Source: Diphasiastrum complanatum (lineage: Eukaryota; Streptophyta; Lycopodiopsida; Lycopodiales; Lycopodiaceae). Taken from it: a DNA stretch of 64,000 bases. Location of the stretch: NCBI GenBank assembly GCA_029204225.1, contig CM055115.1, forward strand, positions 10,284,361 to 10,348,360, read 5' to 3'. Both the position numbers and the translations under genes were made by a program. The notes beneath the pieces were generated by a model. That model was not told the DNA's origin and did no database searches. It saw only the letters and a program-made list of their open reading frames with translations. Shown piece by piece: positions 56,118 to 64,000 of the stretch. Position 1 is the first letter of the stretch. Each line of letters starts with the position of its first letter.

Positions 56118-56286
56118 CTGAGTGCATTTTGGAAGGCGCCGCCGATTTGGCTTTCAAGTTGATGGAAAAGCGGCGAGTGTCCTGGTAAGAAAAAAAAGTG
56201 CAGGTCATTATTTTCAACTTCTGACATCACTGTTGGCCTCGACATACTGTTCTTAGCCTAAGTCAGAAGTTTCAAGCAGTTTTGCG

Positions 56287-57117
56287 ATGGCAAACATGGG
56301 AGAGTCCATTTTGAGTGAAAGTAGCAAATTGGACGGGATTTCCAACTATGCAGTGTGGAAATTCAAAATGAAAAACACACTGATGGAGAAAGACGTGTGG
56401 GAAGTCGTCACAGGTGATGAGAGAAGGCCGCAAACTGAGGCAGACGTCAAAGTGTTCGACAAAAAGATGAGGAAAGCTTTGACCTTCATTAACTTGTCAG
56501 TGAAGGATCACATCATTACCCACATTTGTGATGCTATTACACCCAGACAGGCATGGGATGTGCTAAAGGAGCAGTTTGAGACATTAAATCCTTCAAGAAT
56601 CATGTTTCTTAAGTCAAAGTTGAATAGTGCCCGCATGGAGCAAGGAGAGCACATTCAGACGTACATGACCAAAATCAAGACAATGAGAGATGAACTGCAT
56701 TCTATTGGAGAGCGCATACGTGATGTGGAGCTGGTGCATAATGCATTATGCGACATTGCAGAACCCTATCAGATGTTTGTGAGCGGAATAGCATCAAGAG
56801 AAAGATTGCCAACCTTTGACGAGCTCACATGAATCTTGATGCAGGAAGAGCAACAACGAGAAATGGTGAAAGCTAGACGTCAAAATACTGACGATCAGGC
56901 ACTTGAGACACGCCAAAAACAAGGCAAGGGCAAGGGCAAAAAGAAGTCTAAGCAGCAATTTGCCAAGTCTCAGGAGGATGAGGGATCTTCCAGCAAAACT
57001 AAGAAGAAAGACAAGCGCTTCCATTGTGGTAAAAAGGGCCATTGGAAGAGTGATTCAGAACAAGACTACAGCTCACCTTGTGTTTCATGTAAGCCGTCTA
57101 AAATCAAGTTTACATGA
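56287..57117 (+). pseudogene. Copia Gag
   Basis: ATG 56287. The N-terminal gag motif LDGISNYAVWKFKMKN, then a UBN2-type core (ITPRQAWDVLKEQFETL, RIMFLKSKLNSARM, LVHNALCDIAEPYQMF), one TGA at 56830, then a basic Gly/Lys region and a zinc knuckle that has decayed (FHCGKKGHWKSDS; first and last Cys lost). Protease and the rest of pol are missing: a gypsy chromodomain follows directly. Confidence 0.85.
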
Positions 57118-57126
57118 AAGTGACAT

Positions 57127-57337
57127 AGTCGGTTCAGAGTAAGATCTTACCCATTTGGAGGACTTATCGCTTAGTGTTCCTTTGGAACTTGAAAAAGTGC
57201 TCAGAACCAGAGATAAACAATTGAGAAATTGCTCTATCTCTGAGTGCTTGATCAGCTGGAAGGGATGGACTGAGGATGATGGTTCGTGGGAGTGGGTCGA
57301 AAGCATAAAGAAGAATTTCCATAGGTTTCACTTCTAG
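57127..57337 (+). pseudogene. Gypsy chromodomain tail (chromovirus integrase C-terminus)
   Basis: Open run with LEKVLRTRDKQLRN and then CLISWKGWTEDDGSWEW, the W-K-G-x-x-x-x-x-x-x-W core of a chromodomain, ending ESIKKNFHRFHF. Chromoviruses carry this at the integrase C-terminus for targeting to chromatin. The rest of the element is absent; copia gag abuts it at about 57120. Confidence 0.75.
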
Positions 57338-57349
57338 AGATAGAAGTGG

Positions 57350-58180
57350 TTCAAGGGGGAAAGAATGTTATGTTTATGTCCTGTACAAGGGAATCGAAAT
57401 AATTTCTCACGTGGATAGCCGATCACTCCAATTGTATGTGATAATTAGTTATGCTACGTCATTCCAGACATGGTCGTATCAAGTAATCAATAATCATATG
57501 AGGGCCCAGACCTATAATTGGACATAGGAGCACATGCATGGTGAATGACTGCTTTAATGCAAGAATAGGAGGTCAATAGCTCAATACAGGTTGCATGGGA
57601 ATCCTAGGAGGAATATTCTCTCTCTTGGAGAAATATATCCTATGGAAACTCGCCCGTCTCCCTATTGTGAATTCAGTTTCTTGAACCAGTTTCTCCTCTC
57701 CTCTCTTGTGTTCTGCACTATGGCTTGGAGGTGGATTGGTTAGGGTATTGACTAGCCTGTCCATATTGGTTGGGTGGTTCATGCTCCACAGTTGTACTTT
57801 TGGTTTGCATGTGATAGGATTCTTGAAGATCTTCACCTGGCGATCATTATAGCAATGATTCCATGTTCTATCTGAGTATCTAATTGATTAGTCTGGTTGT
57901 CTGCTCATCGCTTATGCTACCACCGCATGGGGATCCTAAGGGGAATATTCTGTCCACTTGAAAATAATATATACCATGGAAGCTCGCCAATCTCCCTATT
58001 GGAATTTCAGATTCTTGAGCCATTTTCCTCTCCTCTCTTGTATTCATTCACTGTGGCTTGGGCCCGGGTGAAGTAGTTAGGGTATTGACTAGCCTCTTCA
58101 TGTTGGTTGGGCGGTTTATGCTCCACATGTGTCCTATTGGTTTGCATGTGACAGGATTCTTGAAGATCTTCACTTGGCGA
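57350..58180 (+). repeat. Polypurine tract and LTR-like sequence with a ~330-bp internal duplication
   Basis: A purine run (CAAGGGGGAAAGAA, 57352-57365) follows the chromodomain stop, then TGTTATGTTTATG as a possible LTR start (57366). Two diverged copies of a ~290-330-bp block lie at 57590-57850 and 57920-58190 (TAGGGTATTGACTAGCCT, TTCTTGAAGATCTTCAC in each). No gene. Confidence 0.6.
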
Positions 58181-58183
58181 TCG

Positions 58184-58636
58184 TTATATAGGGAGGCAAT
58201 TCTCGACACTGCAATTGCTTTCGAAAAAGCAAACCTCCTTGAATGAGCCCTTGTTCTCAGCCTTGAACAATATCTTGGAATCATCATCTTCATCATAGTA
58301 ATTATCACATATTTGACCAAGCATTTTTGGTTCACTAAATGGAGCTATACCTTTATTTCTAGACATGACCAAGCATAGTTTATCACCTTTTGTGATGATA
58401 GCCCACTAATATGCCTCGTATGAATCATAACTAATGTTTTCAAAAAATTGCGCTCCAACAATTTTTTTTGGCTGTGGATTATCACGGACGGTGGAGACTT
58501 TTGCGGGTGAGTCATCCTCACCTCCGGGATGACCAGTCCTCCACTTCTTATGTGTCACCTTAGGAGTAACAAATCCCCTTTGAGACTTTTTATTTGATCT
58601 TCTGTGTGGGTTTGCTATTATAGTAACGATAAACAT
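58184..58636 (-). pseudogene. Unknown ORF, two parts in one frame with a stop between
   Basis: Runs 58636-58406 and 58372-58184 are in the same frame, split by a stop. The first is basic and Pro-rich (THKKWRTGHPGGEDDSP); the second has SEPKMLGQICDNYYDEDDDS, also seen in changed form at 36739-37074. A partial copy lies at 42530-42680. No family is recognised. Confidence 0.45.
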
Positions 58637-58799
58637 GAAAAAGTTACCAAACAGTCATAAAACTCTCTTTAGAGTCGGTTATTTTCAATATAGAATACGC
58701 ATGCAAACTAGTTTTGCTAAAAATAAAGAGAAAGTAGACGGAAAATTGTCAAAATGTGCATTTAAAAAACAATATTTCTTCTTTAGTTTGTCACTAAAA

Positions 58800-59310
58800 T
58801 TTGTCAATTTGATACGACAGATTGATACCTGGTATCAATTTGTCGTATCAAACTGACAAATGATACAAAAAATCGATATCGGGTATCGATCTGTAGTATC
58901 AAATTTACAAATGATACTAGACATCGATACCAAGTATCGATCTTTGGTATCATTTGTCAATTTGATACGTGAAATCAATACCGGGTATCAATCTACCTTA
59001 TCAAATTGAAAAATTATACGAGAAATCGATACCCGGTATGGATCTCTCATATCATTTGTCAGTTTGATATGGCAGATCAATATCCGGTATAGATTTCTCG
59101 GTATCGATCTTTCATATGACTTTTCAATTTGATACGGTAGATCAATACCCGGTATCGATTTGCCGTATCATCTACAAATGACTCTATTATTACAGAAAGT
59201 CATTTTTTAACAAATGATACGACAGGTTGATACGCGGTATCAACCTGTTGTATCATTGGCAGTATATGATACCCGAGAACGATCCCACATATCGATGTCT
59301 GGTATGAAAG
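58800..59310. repeat. Array of imperfect palindromes (second copy)
   Basis: Parallel to 42841-43345 with the same order of hairpins. The 39-bp palindrome here (59218-59256) differs from the first copy by paired changes in both arms. Followed at about 59345 by a gypsy element. Confidence 0.85.
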
Positions 59311-59369
59311 ATGCTCAAAATTATTATTCAGAAATGCTTAAACTAATGATTTTTTTGACACACAAATTC

Positions 59370-60502
59370 TCTAGAGTTCTAGTGCTGGGATGAGGTGCGA
59401 AGGGCCTTCTTGAAGCAATATCGTAAGGAGCATGAGGATGAAGAGATTTTGGACAAACTGCAAGCCATAAAGCAGAAAAGAAAGGAGGATGTTCTAGCAT
59501 ATGTCCAGAGGTCCAAGGTTTTGGAGAAAAAGCTACAAGAGCCATTAACGGATGCTAAATGCAGAAAGTATTTCAGGCATGGATTGCATAAGGTTTTTTG
59601 CAGAGGAACTACATCTCTATATGGACAATGGTTGGAACACATTGTGAAGATTGCTCGACAGCTGGAAGAGGAGGAGACTAGAAAGAAATACCGTAAGCAC
59701 CGATGACACCACCAACGAAGCAGTTTCTCAAGTTCGGACTCAGGCACCGGATCAGAGTCTTGATACTTCCATGGAATCAAAAGACGGTTCCTCTTCGGAT
59801 AATGGAAAAAGGTCCAAATAGCATAAAGAGAAAGTCAATGCTAAAGAGCAAGTATTTGTTCGGAATAATGACGTGGTTACCACAGAATACCGATAAGGGA
59901 ATGTTAAATTTTGTAGAAATTGTAATCATGAAGGACATTATATCAATGAATGTCATTTGCAGTTCAAGCGCACCAACAACAAGAACCACAAATGCAACAG
60001 CCACCAATGCAACCGCAGTTGATGGCTTACCAATAGGGTCCGCTGATAATGCAGGGCCAGCTGCCACAATGGCCGTTCCAATGGCAAATACACTATCATC
60101 AAAATCAGCCAGACAATGTATGTAATTTTTGTAACCAAATGGGACATCGTTATTTTAGTTGTGCGATGTACCATCGTCAGTGCATTGGTAATTTAGAATG
60201 TGGTTTTGCCCCCACCATGGGTCAGCACTAGTTTTAATGATCAGAATTCGAGGTTAAATCAACAATCGAATCAAGGAGGAGTACATATTCCAGAGCATCA
60301 AGCTCTTGTGCAGCTGGTGACGGTTGAGGAGACATTACTGACAGATATGCAAGTCGTCACTCAACACAAGAACAAAGGAAAGGCTGTAAGGCAGGAGGCT
60401 TATAATGAGGAAGAAGGACCAAGTACAAGTCGGGTATCTAATACAGATGTGGGTCAGATGACCAAAGTCAATCAAGAGTTGTTGACTCAGTTGCATCAGT
60501 GA
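59370..60502 (+). pseudogene. Ty3/gypsy gag (right-end element)
   Basis: Open at 59395-59706 with the gag core (FLKQYRKEHEDEEILDKL, EPLTDAKCRKYFRHGL, LEHIVKIARQLEEEE). Then broken frames with zinc knuckles CRNCNHEGHYINEC (near 59915-59955) and CNFCNQMGHRYFSC (near 60124-60165). Compared with the copy at 37467 the middle knuckle has been deleted (near 59955). 60200-60502 carries the Gln-rich end (GPSTSRVSN). Confidence 0.85.
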
Positions 60503-61236
60503 CAAGGACCAAATTCCTCTTGGGAATTAGTCGATGTCATGGCTAATCAGATAGCTAACTTTGTGAGCAATTATATATTCCAGGTTACGGTTGGGCAATT
60601 GATTCAGATTGCACCCTACTTGGTGGAATCCATTCTTGCCAAGTTACCAAGATGTAAGCTACTTGAAGATTTACCTTCCGTGGTGGTGAATACTATTGTG
60701 CAATCTACGGAAGAGGGTTTTGTTTCAACGTTGGAAATTACTATCCAAGGTATAGACATTCGAGGCGTCCAAATTGATGGCGGAGTAGGCGTTAATATCA
60801 TGTATGGAGATATGTACAAGAGATTGCATAATATACCCTTAAAAAGAGCCAATTGGTCATCTGTATGACTAATCATACAAGGGATTCGCCAGTAGGAGAA
60901 ATTCGGAAGGTACTGATTAAAATTAAAGGGGTGGAATTTTTGTAGAATTTTGTTGTGTTACGATTACCGCAAGGGGTGGATGTGTATCTGGTGTTGTTGG
61001 GAAGGCCTTGGCTAAGAGCCGTGAAGGCGGTGCATGATTGGACAACGGGTGTGGTAATGATTCCTACTGAAGGAAAAAAGATTCAATTGCAAATGCACCA
61101 TGGACGCATTGATTCAGTGCTACGACCGGTAAGTGTGGAAACGGTTGAAGAATTGTTATTTCAACCAATGATGGAGGAAACTGAAGAAGATTTACACTTG
61201 ACAAGTCTTTTCCTAGACTACATACTGGTGGGATAG
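60503..61236 (+). pseudogene. Gypsy protease region
   Basis: 60539-60868 open: FVSTLEITIQGIDIRG and VQIDGGVGVNIM, a retroviral-type aspartic protease motif in which the common DGGSG or DTGA form reads DGGVG. After a stop, 60955-61236 has LPQGVDVYLVLLGRPWLRAV, the conserved end of the domain. Probably inactive. Confidence 0.8.
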
Positions 61237-62400
61237 ACTCATTTATCTACAGTCAATAATTTATTTGTTGTTGAAGGAGTTGAGGTTGGTTCAAGAAAAT
61301 CAATGCAGAAAGACGAACAAGTACTAGCAGAGGATCCAAATAGGAATCAGTATCCACAGAGTTTCTCTGAGATTATTGAAGAGTCCTAAACATTGAAGGA
61401 GGAGCCTTGCGCGGTTGCATCCTACTCAGATTTCCAAGGAAGAACTGATAAAGATTAATGTAGGGATAGAAGACAACCCAAAATACATATTAATTGGTGC
61501 TAATAGCGATCCCGAGTTTGATGGTATTTGCATGGTCCTGCAATAACATACGAGGCATACCAAAGGAAAGCTATCAGCACACCATTGATGTCACCATCGA
61601 TGCACAACCTGTACTCCAGCAGCGATATAGGATGAATCTAAAAGATGTAGAACGAGTTAGAGTTGAAATTGAGAAACTTGTAAAAGATGGTTTTATATAC
61701 GCTATTGACTACATGCCGTGGCTGAGTCCTATTGTGATTGTTACAAAGAAAAACAGTAATTTACGAGTTTGTGTAGATTACCGTAAGCTCAATTCGTTTA
61801 CGATAAAGGATCATTTTCCATTGCCGTTAACAGAGCAAATCTTGGATGAGGTCGTGGAACATAAGTTGTATAGTTTTATTGTGGATGTAGTGGATATAAC
61901 CAAATACAGATTGCTAAGAAAGACAGGGAGAAAACAACGTTTATTACGGAATCGGGTGCATATGCTTACAAGGTAATGCCATTCGGGTTGAAGAATTAGC
62001 CAGGAGCCTTTCAAAAAGTGATGACAAAGGCATTTTATGACTATCTAGATAGATTTATGAAAATTTTCCTGGATGATTTTTGTTTGTATGGTGATGTGGA
62101 TGATCATCTAACATACTTGGAGAAGTGTTTTCAGAGATGCTATGAATTTGGCATTTGTTTGAATCCAGATAAATGCACTTTTTGTGTGCGACGCAGAGTG
62201 CTGCTAGGATAGATCATCTCAAAAGAAGGTCTGTCAATTGATCCGGCAAAAATACAGGTCATCAAGGACATGCGGGTTCCAAAGACAGCGAAAGAGATGC
62301 AGACTTTCTTAGGCATGATGAGCAACCATTGCTGATATATTTATGCATATGCGAAAAGGACTTACATTCTATATGAAGTTCTGAAGATGGGGGTAGTATA
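61237..62400 (+). pseudogene. Gypsy reverse transcriptase
   Basis: 61494-61976 open: HTIDVTIDAQPVLQQRYRMN, LVKDGFIYAIDYMPWLSPIV, LRVCVDYRKLNSFTIKDHFP, LPLTEQILDEV. A frameshift near 61900 destroys the SGY region. 62018-62209 has RFMKIFLDDFCLYG in place of the YxDD box and GICLNPDKCTF. A stop at 62210 and further shifts follow before RNase H. Confidence 0.85.
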
Positions 62401-62781
62401 CAAAATCACTATTCGGTGGTATAAGGCATTCCGGGATTTAATCGATGCCTTGGTGAATGCCCCAATTTTGCGGCCACCAGATTGGAGCAAGTCGTTTCAT
62501 GTTCATGCAGATGCATCTCAAACGGTGGTGGGCTGTGTGATCACCTAGTCTCTTATGCAAGTAAGATGCTCACACCTACGGAAAAGAACTATTCAACTAT
62601 GGAGAGAGAGGCGCTAGGTTTGATTTTTGCTCTTCGCAAGTTTCGACATTTTCAGTTGGATAAAAGATTCGTCGTCTACATGGATCATCAACCTTTACTA
62701 TATTTAATTCATAAACTAGCAATTGTTGGTAGGATTGCAAGATGGATGATTCTATTCCAGGAGTTTGAATTTGATATTTAG
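62401..62781 (+). pseudogene. Gypsy RNase H
   Basis: Begins near YKAFRDLIDALVNAPILRPP, then 62482-62781: VSYASKMLTPTEKNYSTMER with the catalytic Glu, LGLIFALRKFRHF and VVYMDHQPLLYLIHK. Ends WMILFQEFEFDI and a TAG. Confidence 0.85.
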
Positions 62782-64000
62782 ATTTGACCAGACAGAGTAC
62801 ATACGAGTGTAGCATTGAGATGAGGGATACCGAGGAGGGCATTGATGAAATGCCAGATGCTCAGTTGTTTAGATCGGAGACATTATATGAGTCCTGGTAT
62901 GGTGATTTATACAATTTTTTAATGCATGGAACGTTTCCTGGACATTCTAAGAAATCTCAATGGTGCCAATTGATTTGGTGATCCCATGACTTTCAAGTAA
63001 TTGAAGGTTAGTTGTATAAACACAGTCATGATCAAGTGTTAAGACGATGTGTCCAGTTGCAAGATATAAAGGCTATTATTGATGAAGCTCATTCGGGGTT
63101 TGCGGGTGGACACTTCCCCACCGAAATAACCATGTGTAAGATTTTGCAGGCAGGGCCAAGGCTGTGGAAAGATACTACGGCATTCTGTCATAGTTGCGAT
63201 GTTTGTCGACGACAAGGGTGACCGGTTCCCATGATGGACTATCCATTGGTACCACTATAGCCATTAGAGCCGTTTCAGCGATGGGGGTTGGATTTTATTG
63301 GTAAAATTAACCCAGCTTTGGCAAATGGGCACAAATATATTGACGTAGCAATTGATTAACCTACGAAGTGGGCAGAAGCGAAAGCCTTGTGGGACAATAC
63401 CGCAAAACCCACTGCCAAATTCATATTTAATAATACTTTAACTCAATTTGGATGTCCATTAGAAATTGTGTCTGATAGAGGTCCACATTTTGTGAATAAT
63501 ACTTTGAAGGAGATTGGCATATTTGTTCCGAATTAATCCCAAGATGTCAACTTCTTAGTATCCGCATGATAATGGTCAAGCTGAGGCTACCAATAAAACT
63601 TTGAAGGCTATTATAGCAAAACATGTGTTGGAAAAAGGAGGTTCATGGCATGAATTTTTACAACCAGCGTTATGGGTGTATCGCACAGCCTATAAGATTT
63701 CTATCGGATACACACCATTAGAATTGGTTTATGGCACGTATGCTATTATGCCGTACAAGTTCATCTTGCCAACTCTCCGCATTCAAGGTGCATATAACCT
63801 GGGCAACAATGAAGTATTGCGTGAGCGGTTAATTTCATTGGAAAAACCAGAGGAACATCGAGGCTATGGTTACTGGCAGAATTGGCTGATCAAACAACAA
63901 CAAGCTCGATGGTTTGACAAGCACATCCATGAGCGAGAACTAAAGAAAGGAGATTTGGTACTGTACTACCCGGGGAGTGGCTAAATGTGCAAAATTGGTT
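62782..64000 (+). pseudogene. Gypsy integrase, cut by the window end
   Basis: 62784-62981 linker; 63012-63221 zinc region (DEAHSGFAGGHF, CHSCDVC); then the core with GLDFIGKINPALANGHKYI, CPLEIVSDRGPHFVNN and a broken stretch to 63600. 63601-63984 is open: LKAIIAKHVLEKGGSWHEFL, ALWVYRTAYKISIGYTPLELV, WLIKQQQARWFDKHI. Stops at about 63356 and 63535. The element continues past 64000. Confidence 0.85.

Overview
The window is nuclear DNA of a land plant with a repeat-rich genome. It is AT-rich, full of decayed Ty1/copia and Ty3/gypsy retrotransposons nested in each other, and has spliceosomal introns with GT..AG borders. It holds one host gene that reads through cleanly, a TPD1-like secreted protein. 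Nothing seen fixes the species. A non-seed plant such as a fern or lycophyte is possible, but that is a guess.

The most unusual content is a multi-gene repeat unit, called here the H3-ULP element, present as two long copies (A, 1-5757; E, about 23697-30183, at an offset of 23.7 kb) and three partial copies (B from 8342, C from 41750, D from 51395). Reading left to right it holds: gypsy pol on the minus strand; a cluster of five CACGTG boxes and a TATA box (kept only in E); a plus-strand gene joining a histone-H3-like fold, a basic/acidic linker and a Ulp1/C48-like cysteine protease in several exons; a convergent minus-strand two-exon gene of unknown family (ORF2, 345 codons); a spacer with promoter-like sequence; and a decayed plus-strand multi-exon gene (ORF3), seen best in B and D. 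I do not know a described element with this content.

Layout: 1-5757 copy A; 5795-8341 gypsy integrase tail with an intact extra 163-aa ORF; 8342-12870 copy B; 12880-13448 gypsy integrase (-); 13614-15370 copia LTR-gag-protease; 15371-17794 gypsy gag-protease (-); 17795-21895 copia element lacking reverse transcriptase; 22045-30183 gypsy pol plus copy E; 30184-32480 copia integrase scrap and a repeated unknown ORF with LTR-like flank; 32490-36119 copia RNase H split by a gag-only copia element with a 5-bp target duplication; 36120-37466 mostly without recognisable content; 37467-40475 gypsy gag and integrase remnants around a copia RT/RNase H fragment; 40500-40975 minisatellite; 41146-42512 copy of TPD1-like exon 1 joined to copy C; 42513-46480 palindrome array and a tandem duplication of the repeated ORF; 46481-49972 AT-rich with short repeats; 49973-50991 TPD1-like gene; 51395-56117 copy D with an inverted terminal piece; 56287-57337 copia gag followed by a gypsy chromodomain tail; 57366-58180 LTR-like sequence; 58184-58636 unknown decayed ORF (-); 58800-59310 second palindrome array; 59370 to the end, a long gypsy element with gag, protease, RT, RNase H and integrase in broken frames.

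Most coding sequence is decayed. Exceptions are the TPD1-like gene (172 codons across three exons), the 163-aa ORF after the gypsy integrase, the gag of the gag-only copia element, and ORF2, where each long copy carries one stop at a different place, so the two copies share no lesion.
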